Assembly: GCA_910585285.1 (NCBI GenBank)
Contig: CAJUDL010000015.1
Location: 5,223-69,222 of the forward strand
Length of the DNA: 64,000 nucleotides
Source: an uncultured Muribaculaceae bacterium
Lineage (GTDB): Bacteria; Bacteroidota; Bacteroidia; Bacteroidales; Muribaculaceae
Direction of reading: 5' to 3'
Shown here: positions 18,335 through 26,547 of the stretch, piece by piece
Numbering within the stretch: the stretch's first letter is position 1
Layout of the letters: every line of letters begins with the position of its first letter
The notes under the pieces: model-generated
Database searches by the model: none
Seen by the model: only the letters and a program-made list of their open reading frames with translations
Told to the model about the DNA's origin: nothing
Position numbers and translations under genes: made by a program

Positions 18335-18389
18335 ATGTCAATTGTCTGTCTCAAATGTCAAGTGTAAACGGTCTTGACCGTTTATTAAA

Positions 18390-19079
18390 TTAATCTTTAT
18401 AATTGCAAACGGCGCATCGTTTGCTGAATTCATAACTAATGGTTATGCTCATGGTGGAATACCAGTCGGTATTTTTCATGAATGAGCTCTTTATGCCATA
18501 TGGATCCCTGAGAGCCTCGCCGTCGAGCTTGTCGGAAAACGTTTTTTTCATCAGAAACTCAAACCCGATGTTCCAGCGTTCCGATAGCTTGTATTTCACT
18601 CCAATTCCCAATGGGATATTGAGGGCGGCTCCCGTTTTCCCGTCAACGCTCCAGAGGGTCATCCCTATTCCTGCAGCAATGTAGGGCGAGATTCGCTTCA
18701 GCTTACGGTAGGTCTCGCCCATGCCGTAGCTGAAGAAGTTGAATTCCACCATCTCCCCGAGCTCATAGAAGGTAGTGGAGAATTTATATGTTTCCCCTCC
18801 GGGAAACACGTTTGTCATCTGCGAGGAATCTCCTCGGAGACTGCCTGCATAGAAATTTGTCTTGAATGCCCATCGGGGATTGGCGATATAGCGGAAAAGT
18901 GCTTCAAAATCCCATCCGGGGTTGCCCCATAGATTTGCGGTGTTGGCATCTCCGAGATATCCTGTCATGCCCACTCCCGCTCCGATATCGAAGCGGTAAT
19001 CCTCCTGCGCTTTCCCTTTCAAAGGTATGAACGAGAGAAGGAGGATAAGAATGAGGGATATTCCAAACCTGCGGCTCAC
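18390..19079 (-). CDS. DUF6089-like outer-membrane beta-barrel protein
   Basis: This 229-residue protein has a signal peptide ending PLKGKAQ. Alternating strands follow, typical of a small outer-membrane barrel (FDIGAGVGMTGYLGDANTAN, ISPYIAAGIGMTLWS, YSTMSITISYEFSK). The gene immediately upstream of uppS-bamA in Bacteroidales belongs to the family I recall as DUF6089. Function is unknown, but the constant linkage to bamA suggests an outer-membrane role. It starts four bases after the previous gene ends, so the two are cotranscribed. Confidence 0.8.
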   Translation of the reverse strand: MSRRFGISLILILLLSFIPLKGKAQEDYRFDIGAGVGMTGYLGDANTANLWGNPGWDFEALFRYIANPRWAFKTNFYAGSLRGDSSQMTNVFPGGETYKFSTTFYELGEMVEFNFFSYGMGETYRKLKRISPYIAAGIGMTLWSVDGKTGAALNIPLGIGVKYKLSERWNIGFEFLMKKTFSDKLDGEALRDPYGIKSSFMKNTDWYSTMSITISYEFSKRCAVCNYKD

Positions 19080-19083
19080 TGCG

Positions 19084-20583
19084 TCAGATTACGGGGGTGA
19101 AGGAGAGACGTGCAAGCACGCCGCGCCATATTGTATTGTAAAGGTTGCCCTGCGGGTCAAAGCCTCCGAGGAGGTAGATGTAAGGACAGTCCCAGTATAT
19201 GTTGTCGCCGTCTACCTCAACATTGTGAGAGCGGTGTGCGGCTTTCTTCCATGCGTCGGAAAGAAGGGCTTTCTTTCGCGTGGTCATAACAACGTTGTCG
19301 CATTCCGTCATTGTCGGAATCTCTTTGGGGAGCTGAAGCAATTCGCTGCCGGGTCCCCAGTTTACGCCATTGTCGTAAGATATATACACTGTGCGGTTTA
19401 GTGTGCCGTCTTTTTTACTGCCTCCGATGATCATCCACACTGGATATTCAGTCTGGGTCCAGCTTGATGAAGTGAACCTGTATCCATAATATGGGATTAT
19501 GGAGGCTCCCTTCACGGCGGGGATACCTCCTTCGGCGAGCTTGATCCAGTTGTAACCATCGAATGCCCATGTTGCGTCGGAAAGAGTGCCGTCAGCACAG
19601 GTTCCTCCGGCGAAGAAACCTACCGGAGATGATGTCCACTGGTTGGCAAGAATCACGAAGTTTGAATAGCCGGAGATCGGGAATTCACTATCTACAGTGG
19701 TGACATTTAAATCCTTAAGAGGATACTGAGCGTATTCGAGACCGTTCGCGCCGTTTTTCAGACCAATCGCGGTGTCAAGATATGCCCCGAGCATGGCAGT
19801 CCATGTTTCGCCGGTGGCTGTCCATGTTGTGCCATTGCTGCTTTGATACATTTTGCCATCGTTGGCAAGTATCATGAGGCTTGATGTTGTGGCGCAGAGA
19901 GAACGCACGTCGGGAGTGAAGGGGAATGTCACTTCGCCCTTCTGCCATTCTCCGTCGAAAAGATTCTCGGATGATGCGAATGTATAGGTTCCGTCGCTTT
20001 CCTCAATCAGAGAGACTGCTCTGCCGTTGAAGTCGAGACTTTTCTGATTACGTGGATTTGCAAACCGCGACGGAAGTTTGGACAATGCCTTGTCACCCCA
20101 TACTAAAGAGTCTGTTTTTTCTTTATGCACGTTTACCTTGATGCGGTAAGTGCGTGAGAGCTGGTCGTTATCCGTGGATAGCGTAAGGGAAACTTTGCCG
20201 GTGAAGTCAATGGAATCGGATGGGGAGGTGAGATAATCAACTTCGCCGGTGCGTGTCTTGCCGTCTTCCATTTTTAGAGTGGCTTTGGTGACATAACTCG
20301 AATATTTAATGGATGTCACGAGCTTGTCGATCTTTGTGCCGACGGGAAGAGAATCGGCGTTGAAGATAACCCCATTTTCAAGATCAATTGAAAAGAACAC
20401 GGAGTCAAGGTTTTCCATAACCTTGTCATCGTTGTTAAGAGAGAATGCGGTGACTGCTACGTTAGATGGAGTAAGATAGATTTCCACTTCTTCTGTCTTT
20501 TCGTTGCAGGATACTGCCGCAATCATGGTAACGCCTGCCATAAGGCAGCCGGCAAAACGGCGAAATGTATTGAGTATCTTCAC
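19084..20583 (-). CDS. DUF6242-like lipoprotein with beta-propeller-type repeats
   Basis: GTG 20583 gives MKILNTFRRFAGC and a lipobox MIAAVSC. An upstream ATG at 20655 would add 24 residues that break the signal peptide. The 499-residue product has N-terminal Ig-like beta domains (to about 150) and then Kelch/BNR-like segments (SNGTTWTATGETWTAMLGAY, YISYDNGVNWGPGSELL) that suggest a beta-propeller. It matches what I recall as DUF6242. The likely location is the periplasmic or outer leaflet. Function is unknown. The next gene (DUF6089-like) starts four bases after its stop. Confidence 0.75.
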   Translation of the reverse strand: MKILNTFRRFAGCLMAGVTMIAAVSCNEKTEEVEIYLTPSNVAVTAFSLNNDDKVMENLDSVFFSIDLENGVIFNADSLPVGTKIDKLVTSIKYSSYVTKATLKMEDGKTRTGEVDYLTSPSDSIDFTGKVSLTLSTDNDQLSRTYRIKVNVHKEKTDSLVWGDKALSKLPSRFANPRNQKSLDFNGRAVSLIEESDGTYTFASSENLFDGEWQKGEVTFPFTPDVRSLCATTSSLMILANDGKMYQSSNGTTWTATGETWTAMLGAYLDTAIGLKNGANGLEYAQYPLKDLNVTTVDSEFPISGYSNFVILANQWTSSPVGFFAGGTCADGTLSDATWAFDGYNWIKLAEGGIPAVKGASIIPYYGYRFTSSSWTQTEYPVWMIIGGSKKDGTLNRTVYISYDNGVNWGPGSELLQLPKEIPTMTECDNVVMTTRKKALLSDAWKKAAHRSHNVEVDGDNIYWDCPYIYLLGGFDPQGNLYNTIWRGVLARLSFTPVI

Positions 20584-20735
20584 TTTGTTATTGTTTGCTT
20601 GTATAATGTTTGTCAGCCCGAAGTGCGCAGACGCGCGTTGGGCATGATGTTTCAACTTGCAAATTTAGCATTTCTTGGGGAATTATTCGGCAAAAAGAGC
20701 TGTGATTTTCAAAATTAAATCATTTTTAATAAGTT

Positions 20736-21764
20736 TTAAGCATTTTGGCAGCCGCGAGCGGTGCTCGCGAAACGGAACCGCAGGAGGGTGTTTTCTCTGA
20801 TCTTGCGGTTTTCTGTCATGGCGATGCCGGAGGGGAGGGCGGGGGCGGGGATGCCGCTGTGGATAAGTTTGGGCGAGATCTCCAGGCGGATTTCATCGAA
20901 GAGCCCCTTTTCAATGAATTCGCTCAGGGTTCTCGATCCTCCCTCCACCATCAGAGATGTGATGGAATGGCGTGAGTATAACTCAGATATGTTCTCTTCC
21001 AAAGTTTTCGCCGGGTCAAGAATTATCGGATTGCGCTGGAGCACTGCGGCATTTTCCGGGATTTTCTCGGAGCCGAATATTACAGGGCGCGGGGAGTTTC
21101 CTGGAAATAGACGCGTTGTGAGGGAGGGGTTGTCGGAAAGAATTGTGTTTGTTCCGATGAGAATTGCGTCATTAAGCGCGCGTTCGCGATGCATTTCAAC
21201 GAGACTCAGAGGGTTGGATAGTGCAACGGGGATTCCCTTGCCGGTGTGGTCTGTGGCAGCAATGAAGCCGTCTGCACTTTGTGCCCATTTCAGCTGTATG
21301 TAAGGACGATGGAGAGTGTGGGCTGTGACGAATCTTTTGTTAAGGTCACGGCATTCGTTTTCGAGCACATTCTCCACAACTTCTATTCCGGCATCGCGGA
21401 GCATGCGGACGCCACGTCCGCTTACTTCTTTGAACGGATCAAGCATGCCGATGACCACTCGTTTAAGTTTCTTTTCTATCAGCAGTTTGCTGCACGGGGG
21501 GGTCTTGCCATAATGCGAACATGGCTCAAGCGACACATATATTGTAGAGGCCGGCAGAAGATATTCATCTTCCTTCCGCACAGATGCGACAGCATTTACT
21601 TCAGCATGCGGACCGCCGTAACGGCGATGCCATCCTTCACCGATAATTCTATCGTCGGGAGCCACAATAACGGCTCCTACCATCGGATTCGGAGAGACGA
21701 ATCCGGCGCCATGCCCTGCGAGCTCAATCGCCCTCCGCATATATTTCTCATCAATCTCTCCCAT
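20736..21764 (-). CDS. ribD: Bifunctional riboflavin biosynthesis deaminase/reductase
   Basis: This 342-residue cytoplasmic enzyme carries out deamination of diaminohydroxyphosphoribosylaminopyrimidine and reduction of the ribosyl chain in riboflavin synthesis. The N-terminal deaminase domain (about 1-145) has the zinc motif GPHAEVNAV plus EPCSHYGKTPPCS. The reductase domain (about 150-335) has RPYIQLKWAQSADGFIA and LMVEGGSRTLSEF. Length is slightly short but both domains are complete. It follows the DUF4421 gene by 58 bases. Confidence 0.95.
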   Translation of the reverse strand: MGEIDEKYMRRAIELAGHGAGFVSPNPMVGAVIVAPDDRIIGEGWHRRYGGPHAEVNAVASVRKEDEYLLPASTIYVSLEPCSHYGKTPPCSKLLIEKKLKRVVIGMLDPFKEVSGRGVRMLRDAGIEVVENVLENECRDLNKRFVTAHTLHRPYIQLKWAQSADGFIAATDHTGKGIPVALSNPLSLVEMHRERALNDAILIGTNTILSDNPSLTTRLFPGNSPRPVIFGSEKIPENAAVLQRNPIILDPAKTLEENISELYSRHSITSLMVEGGSRTLSEFIEKGLFDEIRLEISPKLIHSGIPAPALPSGIAMTENRKIRENTLLRFRFASTARGCQNA

Positions 21765-21775
21765 ATTAAATTATT

Positions 21776-21820
21776 AAATCCTCTTATTAATTCCTAATTC
21801 CTAATTCCTAATTTCTCATT
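21776..21820. repeat. Single-arm CCTAATT repeat array
   Basis: Tandem ATTCCTA units fill the short spacer between the DUF4421 gene and ribD. This is one arm of the same repeat type seen as inverted arrays elsewhere in the window; the complementary arm is absent. Confidence 0.5.
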
Positions 21821-21822
21821 CC

Positions 21823-22989
21823 TCAAAATCTGACTCCCACACTGAGCTGGGCGTTTTCCACGGATGAAAAGAGCGAAAAATCACTTGATTTGTACCAGTT
21901 TCCATCGAGTTTGGCTACTGCGCAAACAAAGAAGTCTCCTAAATTATAGGTCAAGGAGCTTTGCCCTTTGAGTGTGACGGCAAACAGCCCCGCACCCCTC
22001 TCTGCCGAATCTTCGTAGGCATGTGTGTAGCCAACGCCGGGGAAGGCGGAAATGTTGAACAGAAGATGGGGGTTGAGCACCCAGTTGAAGCTATAGCCGC
22101 TCATCAGACAGTAAGAATTGTAGTGGAAGCGGTATAGGTGCGGGTCTATGCTGAGATATGGCTTCAACACCTCCGGTATTTTGCTGAGATCCATTGTGAT
22201 GTCGAGATTATTGTAATTGAAGCCGATGATTGCGGACCCTGCGCTCCTCTTTTGGAACTTGGAGAAGTTATATGCCGCACCCATGGCGAATTTACGGTTA
22301 TTGAAAAAGAAATAACCGTTTAAGCCAATTGTTTTCTGACTCACGCCGGGAAATTCCTGCTTTATAAGATGCCCTTTGTTATAGTCTCCGAAAGTGCGGA
22401 TGAAGGTTCCTCCGGAGTTTTCCCAGTAGTGACCTTCAATGTTGAAACGGGCGCAGTTGAAATTGAATTCCAACTTTTTATGATTGGAAGGTTTGTTGCC
22501 TATGATGTTGCTCATATCGAGAGAGTACCCCACGCTTACAGCCATATACTGCAGGTATGCTCCTGCATTGCAATAAAAATCGCTCATCATGCGCATCTTC
22601 ATTTTCTTGCCGATGTCCAGGTAATAAGAATCCACCCAGTTGTCGGAAAGCACACGAGCTTTCCAGCGGCGCCCGGTGCCGACTACGTAATCGGTATCGT
22701 AGGAGTTGAATGTCTTGTCAGCCCAGTTGTAAACCTTGACACAGAATCCAAGGAATTTAGGATATTCCACGGTGGTGTCGGCAAGGTTCAGCTTCCCCTT
22801 TTTCAGTAGATGCCACCAGTTGCGCGATTCCTGCGCATCGTTTTCGGAGATAATGAGGGTTGACTCCTCGGCTTGCGCCTCGGCACAAGTGGCTGACACC
22901 TCGGCTGCCGCCTCGGCACAGTATAGAGAGGAGGGAAATGATAATATTAGTATAGATATAATTGATAGTGTGACAAGCGGTCTTTTCAT
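21823..22989 (-). CDS. DUF4421-like outer-membrane protein
   Basis: This 388-residue protein has a signal peptide ending SSLYC/AEAAAE. An Ala/Glu-rich stretch follows (AEVSATCAEAQAEES), then many aromatic-rich strands (YLQYMAVSVGYSLDMSN, LNGYFFFNNRKFAMGAAYNF) and a terminal GVRF. It fits a barrel-type outer-membrane protein of the family I recall as DUF4421. Function is unknown. It starts 17 bases after mltG, so they share a transcript. The low-complexity AE-rich N-terminus of the mature protein is unusual. Confidence 0.78.
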   Translation of the reverse strand: MKRPLVTLSIISILILSFPSSLYCAEAAAEVSATCAEAQAEESTLIISENDAQESRNWWHLLKKGKLNLADTTVEYPKFLGFCVKVYNWADKTFNSYDTDYVVGTGRRWKARVLSDNWVDSYYLDIGKKMKMRMMSDFYCNAGAYLQYMAVSVGYSLDMSNIIGNKPSNHKKLEFNFNCARFNIEGHYWENSGGTFIRTFGDYNKGHLIKQEFPGVSQKTIGLNGYFFFNNRKFAMGAAYNFSKFQKRSAGSAIIGFNYNNLDITMDLSKIPEVLKPYLSIDPHLYRFHYNSYCLMSGYSFNWVLNPHLLFNISAFPGVGYTHAYEDSAERGAGLFAVTLKGQSSLTYNLGDFFVCAVAKLDGNWYKSSDFSLFSSVENAQLSVGVRF

Positions 22990-23006
22990 CGGTGGAGATA
23001 GATCGT

Positions 23007-24050
23007 TTAATGTATTCCTCGCTCGTTGAGGGCTTTTTGGTAGAGCCGAGCGTTTTTTGAATGTTCCTCGAATGTGGATGCGAAATTATGTGTGCCTGAA
23101 AAATCCTCTTTGGCACACATATAAAGATAATTGCTTGGCTCGCTGTTGAGGATCGCGTCGAGTGTTGTCCGCGATGTGGTTCGTATCGGTCCGGGAGGCA
23201 ATCCTGCGTGTGCATACGTGTTGTAAGGGGAATCAACTCCAAGATGTTTGCGCGTTACACGTCGGATAGAGTAGTCGCGCAGCGCGAAGCGTATAGTAGG
23301 ATCCGACTGCAGCCTCATGCCTTTCTTCAGACGGTTGATATAAAGGCGTCCGATGGTTCCTTTCTCTGCGGCTTTATTGGTTTCCTCGTCGGCAATTGAT
23401 GATATGATTGTGGCATCGGCAGGCGAAATGCCCAGTGCTTCAGCCTTGTTGCGGTTGGCGGTATTCCAGTAGCGGGAATAGTTGCTTCCGATTTTGGCAA
23501 TCAGTTCGCGAGGGGATGTGGTCCAGTAGACTTCATAGGTGTCATCAAGGAAAAGGGCGAGTGCCTGATTGAATGTGAGGTGGTAGGGTTGGAGGGTGGC
23601 AGGGTCGGCAAGAGCCTCTCGCATGTCTGCTTCCGAAAATTCCATTTTCGCTGCGATTCGGCTGCATAGAAGGTCAAGATCGCGGAATCCGTTGATGGTT
23701 ATGCGGACGGGCGTCTGACCTCCACTGCTTATTCTCCTCATGGCTGTGATTGCGTTCGCACCTGCAGGTATTTCATAGGCTCCGTGACGCGTTGCGAAAT
23801 CAACGTTTCGCAGCTTGCAAAGTCTCACCACTTTCTTTGCGAAGCCGTTGCCGTAATATTTGGATAGGGTGTCGGTGACATTCTGCACGGTAGCGTTTGC
23901 CGGAATGCGTATGGTGGCTGAGGAGTCGGTGTGCTCCATCACAAGGGGATAGAGCATTATTAACAATGCTATTATGATAAAAGCCAACCCCAAAAGAATG
24001 TATGACATTCTTTTGGGGAATTTACGGTGTATGTTCTCACGCTGTTTCAT
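23007..24050 (-). CDS. mltG: Endolytic murein transglycosylase MltG
   Basis: This 347-residue inner-membrane protein has an N-terminal cytoplasmic tail, one membrane helix (YILLGLAFIIIALLIMLYPLV), a LysM-like region (RIPANATVQNVTDTLSKYYG) and the YceG/MltG catalytic domain. The catalytic Glu lies in SSIADEETNKAAEKG, followed by RLQSDPTIRFAL and YNTYAHAGLPPGPI. MltG cuts nascent peptidoglycan and helps set strand length. A perfect 14-bp inverted repeat lies inside its first 25 codons (23988-24018). It is encoded 25 bases after hpf. Confidence 0.95.
   Translation of the reverse strand: MKQRENIHRKFPKRMSYILLGLAFIIIALLIMLYPLVMEHTDSSATIRIPANATVQNVTDTLSKYYGNGFAKKVVRLCKLRNVDFATRHGAYEIPAGANAITAMRRISSGGQTPVRITINGFRDLDLLCSRIAAKMEFSEADMREALADPATLQPYHLTFNQALALFLDDTYEVYWTTSPRELIAKIGSNYSRYWNTANRNKAEALGISPADATIISSIADEETNKAAEKGTIGRLYINRLKKGMRLQSDPTIRFALRDYSIRRVTRKHLGVDSPYNTYAHAGLPPGPIRTTSRTTLDAILNSEPSNYLYMCAKEDFSGTHNFASTFEEHSKNARLYQKALNERGIH
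23988..24018 (-). repeat. Perfect 14-bp inverted repeat inside the 5' end of mltG
   Basis: CCCCAAAAGAATGT (23988-24001) and its exact complement (24005-24018) are separated by three bases. The hairpin would form in the mltG mRNA at codons 11-21. It could slow translation or pause transcription; function is inferred. Confidence 0.85.
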
Positions 24051-24075
24051 CTATTACAAACAGACATTTGTGACA

Positions 24076-24369
24076 TCAGCTTCTTTCTTTAAGCTTCTCA
24101 AGTTGCGGTTCGAGGGCACGCAGACAAAGATCCACAGCTTCTTCGAAAGTGTCGGCTGTTTTGGAAGCAAACAGATCGGGTGTCTGGGGAATCAGTAGTT
24201 TCACCTGAGCCTCTTTATTCATTGCCGTCTCCGGTTTTACAACCTTGAGAGTCACGTCAGCATCAGAGATAGACTCGTAACGGCGCACCAGCTTGTCGAT
24301 TTTCTTATTGATGAAGGAGACGAGTTTTTCGGAGATGTCGAAATGAATTGCTTTAATTGTAGCTTCCAT
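24076..24369 (-). CDS. hpf: Ribosome hibernation promoting factor
   Basis: This 97-residue protein has the short HPF/RaiA beta-alpha-beta-beta-beta-alpha pattern (AIHFDISEKLVSFINKKIDK, then DADVTLKVVKP, then EEAVDLCLRALEPQLEKLKE). It binds the 30S decoding site in starvation and keeps ribosomes inactive. Only the N-terminal domain is present, so it is the short form. A TATCTTTG -7 element lies about 108 bases upstream. mltG follows. Confidence 0.93.
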   Translation of the reverse strand: MEATIKAIHFDISEKLVSFINKKIDKLVRRYESISDADVTLKVVKPETAMNKEAQVKLLIPQTPDLFASKTADTFEEAVDLCLRALEPQLEKLKERS

Positions 24370-24476
24370 AACACTAAGTTTTTATGGGTTAATACTTGTT
24401 CCATTCCCGCGTTGGCGGGGTTGGGGTTTCTCAATCGCGGTGGCAAACGGCAGAGACGTTTACCAGCCGTTGTTTA

Positions 24477-24484
24477 CAAAGATA
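24477..24484 (-). promoter_or_regulatory. Candidate -7 element for hpf
   Basis: On the minus strand this reads TATCTTTG, fitting TAnnTTTG. The -33 region is T-rich but lacks a clean TTTG. It would give an hpf leader of about 100 bases. Confidence 0.5.
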
Positions 24485-24575
24485 AACAATAAAATTGAAA
24501 AATTGCTTATTTTAGATGGAAAAAACTGCCATAGACTATACTTTTTTCGTAAATACGACAAGATCACGGTTGTAA

Positions 24576-25445
24576 TTATGTTTCCCTTTTTGCGCGTGGA
24601 TGAGCCGCGGAATAGGATTTCTTGAGCTCGTTGAAGGAGAGATGCGTGTATATCTGCGTGGTGGAAAGAGATGAGTGTCCGAGAAATTCCTTTACCGAAT
24701 CGAGGGCGGCGCCGCCGTTGAGCATGGAGGTGGCAAAGGTGTGTCGTAACACGTGCGGACTTTTCTTCATTGCCGATGTCGACGCCAGCGAACTGTTGAC
24801 AATGTTATAGAGCGCTTTCTTGCTGATGGCTCCGCTGCGTCCGCATATCAGAGGTTTTGGCGATTCAAGATCCGGATACTTAGCGTCGCGAGCCTTCTGC
24901 CAGCATGCGATCTCTTCAAGCAGTTCAGGAGGCAACGGCACAACTCGCTGCTTGGCGCGTTTGCCGGTGACTTTTGCTTCGCGCAGTGAGAAATCGATAT
25001 CTGCATCCGTAAGTGTGCGTAGCTCTTCCTGCCGCAAACCTGTGGAGTAAAGAATCAGCATCACGATATGTGCGCGATGTGAGGTGAAATCGGAGTGATC
25101 GTAGGAGTTGACAATCTCTTCGATTTCCTGCTCTTTCACGAATTCCGGCAGCCGCTTCGGGGCTTTCGCGAGGATGAGGTCTGCTGCGGGATTATGGCTG
25201 ATTTCGCTGCGTTTGAGGAGCCATCGGTAGTAGGCGCGGAGGCTTTGCGCCTTGCGGCGTAATGTCAATGGCGATTCGGCGGGAGCCAGCGAGCCGAGCC
25301 AGGCGCGGATATCGGCAGTGGTGGCATTCTCCACACCGCCTGAAAGCCATTGCGCAAACTGGGTGAGGTCGCGGCTGTATGCCTCGACCGTGTGGCGGCT
25401 GCGGTTAAGCTCCAGCAGCAGATAATTCTCAAATTCGCGAAACAT
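24576..25445 (-). CDS. Tyrosine recombinase, XerC/XerD-like
   Basis: This roughly 289-residue protein has a SAM-like N-terminal domain (FREFENYLLLELNRSRHTVE) and a C-terminal catalytic domain. The conserved residues are visible: Arg in STGLRQEELRTL, Lys in TGKRAKQR, His/Arg in HVLRHTFATSML, His in LGHSSLSTTQ and the nucleophile Tyr in IYTHLSF. Length and position beside hpf and rpsU match the chromosomal XerC-like gene of Bacteroidales, used for chromosome dimer resolution. I chose ATG 25445; ATG 25451 is also possible. ATG 25466 lies inside a hairpin and is less likely. It is not obviously the invertase for the capsule promoter. Confidence 0.9.
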   Translation of the reverse strand: MFREFENYLLLELNRSRHTVEAYSRDLTQFAQWLSGGVENATTADIRAWLGSLAPAESPLTLRRKAQSLRAYYRWLLKRSEISHNPAADLILAKAPKRLPEFVKEQEIEEIVNSYDHSDFTSHRAHIVMLILYSTGLRQEELRTLTDADIDFSLREAKVTGKRAKQRVVPLPPELLEEIACWQKARDAKYPDLESPKPLICGRSGAISKKALYNIVNSSLASTSAMKKSPHVLRHTFATSMLNGGAALDSVKEFLGHSSLSTTQIYTHLSFNELKKSYSAAHPRAKRET

Positions 25446-25456
25446 AGGCATACAAA

Positions 25457-25492
25457 GATTCAGCATAAGCTTTCTGATGCTTACGCTGAATC
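25457..25492 (-). terminator. Hairpin between rpsU and the xerC-like gene
   Basis: A 14-bp stem (25457-25470 with 25479-25492, one mismatch) with an 8-base loop lies 30 bases after the rpsU stop. Only a weak T run follows on the minus strand, so it may be a partial terminator or RNA processing site between rpsU and the recombinase gene. Confidence 0.6.
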
Positions 25493-25522
25493 GTGTTATT
25501 GAATGCAGATAAAAGCGGCTTT

Positions 25523-25714
25523 TTACTGCTCAGCCTGACGAAGCTGCTGAACGTAAACGGCCTTCATCATCTTCTTGCGATTGGTCACAGAAGGTTTTTC
25601 GAAAGCCTGACGTGAACGAAGCTCTTTTACGATGCCGGTTCTTTCGAATTTACGTTTGAACTTCTTGAGTGCTTTCTCGATGTTTTCGCCTTCTTTTACT
25701 GGTACGATAATCAT
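25523..25714 (-). CDS. rpsU: 30S ribosomal protein bS21
   Basis: This 63-residue basic protein, MIIVPVKEGENIEKALKKF to the C-terminus, matches bS21 over its whole length (KFKRKFERTGIVKELRSRQ, then KPSVTNRKKMMKAV). It sits at the 3' end of 16S rRNA on the small subunit. It has a near-perfect promoter and a roughly 80-base leader with a palindromic CCTCCGGAGG. The ATG is preceded by an A-rich stretch with no nearby Shine-Dalgarno sequence. Confidence 0.96.
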   Translation of the reverse strand: MIIVPVKEGENIEKALKKFKRKFERTGIVKELRSRQAFEKPSVTNRKKMMKAVYVQQLRQAEQ

Positions 25715-25802
25715 GTTTTGTGCTGTTAATTTTTAGTTTCTGTTAATTTTTTTGGCTCGCCTCCGGAGGGCAACATGCAGGCCCCGGCGGCATAAAGCGA
25801 TG

Positions 25803-25833
25803 CAAAATTATACAATCTTCCAAATATGACAAA
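25803..25833 (-). promoter_or_regulatory. Consensus Bacteroidetes promoter of rpsU
   Basis: On the minus strand TTTG (25833-25830), a 19-base spacer and TAATTTTG (25810-25803) match the -33/-7 consensus exactly. This is the best promoter in the window and supports the taxonomic reading. Confidence 0.88.
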
Positions 25834-25873
25834 ATTTTTTGCCAATTTTTCGTCGGAAAATGTCTAAATTTTT

Positions 25874-26425
25874 TTACATTACGTCTGCGGAGGGGTCAAC
25901 TTCCTCTGCATCCTGCTCATACCATTTGGAATACATGAGATAGTTTTTGGCTATCTTCACGTTCATTTCCTTCGCCTTTTCGGGCTCTACCATTTTGATG
26001 AACTTGGCTGGGGAACCTGCCCACATTTCGTGAGGTCCGATTTGCGTGCGGCTGAGCACCACAGAGCCGGCTGCCACCAGAGCACCTTCGCCAACCACAG
26101 CATCGTCCATCACCACAGCGCCCATTCCGATAAGGGCGTAGTCGTGGATCTTGGCGCCATGGATCACAACATTGTGACCTATCGAGACGTCGTTGCCTAT
26201 CTCGATGGTGGATTTCTGATAAAGCGTGTGGAGCACGCTGCCGTCTTGAATATTGACGCGATCGCCTACGCGGATCGAATTGACATCGCCGCGAAGCACT
26301 GTGTTGAACCAGATGCTGCATTCATCGCCGATCACAACATCTCCGACGATCGTGGCGTTCTCCGCCAGGAAGCATCCTTTCCCTATCTGAGGCGTGAAGC
26401 CTCTTACTGATCTTATTAAAGCCAT
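25874..26425 (-). CDS. Gamma-carbonic anhydrase family protein (left-handed beta-helix)
   Basis: This 183-residue protein is built of hexapeptide repeats (GDVVIGDECSIWFNTVLRGD, RVNIQDGSVLHT, IGHNVVIHGA, GMGAVVMDDAVVGEGALV). The three metal-ligand histidines of the gamma class appear in VLHT and GHNVVIHG. A C-terminal helix follows (KAKEMNVKIAKNYLMYSKW). Such YrdA/PaaY-like proteins form trimers with a metal site between subunits. Some are active carbonic anhydrases and others not, so activity is unproven. It lies downstream of the M24 peptidase, separated by an inverted repeat array. Confidence 0.93.
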   Translation of the reverse strand: MALIRSVRGFTPQIGKGCFLAENATIVGDVVIGDECSIWFNTVLRGDVNSIRVGDRVNIQDGSVLHTLYQKSTIEIGNDVSIGHNVVIHGAKIHDYALIGMGAVVMDDAVVGEGALVAAGSVVLSRTQIGPHEMWAGSPAKFIKMVEPEKAKEMNVKIAKNYLMYSKWYEQDAEEVDPSADVM

Positions 26426-26431
26426 CCGTTT

Positions 26432-26545
26432 TTTTAATGTGTAATGTTTAATGTGTAATGTGTAATTAGGTTTTAGGTCTTAGGCTTTAGGCTTTAGAAA
26501 GCTTCGCTGAATGGACCTAAAGCCTAATGCCTAAAGCCTAACGCC
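26432..26545. repeat. Inverted TTAGG/CCTAA array, terminator-like
   Basis: The left arm is tandem TTAGG-containing units (about 26466-26500: AGGTTTTAGGTCTTAGGCTT and on). The right arm is CCTAAAGCCTAATGCC units (about 26516-26547). The centre is AAAGCTTCGCTGAATGG. The core has a similar, inverted copy in the array at 51285-51400. It can form a long imperfect hairpin after the M24 peptidase gene. Confidence 0.65.
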
Positions 26546-26547
26546 TC

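Noticed and set aside
24576..25445. The XerC-like recombinase as the dedicated invertase of the capsule promoter
   Set aside because: It sits in a conserved housekeeping context with rpsU and hpf, has normal XerC/D length and motifs, and is 3 kb from the switch with two unrelated genes between. A role is not excluded but nothing in the sequence supports it.
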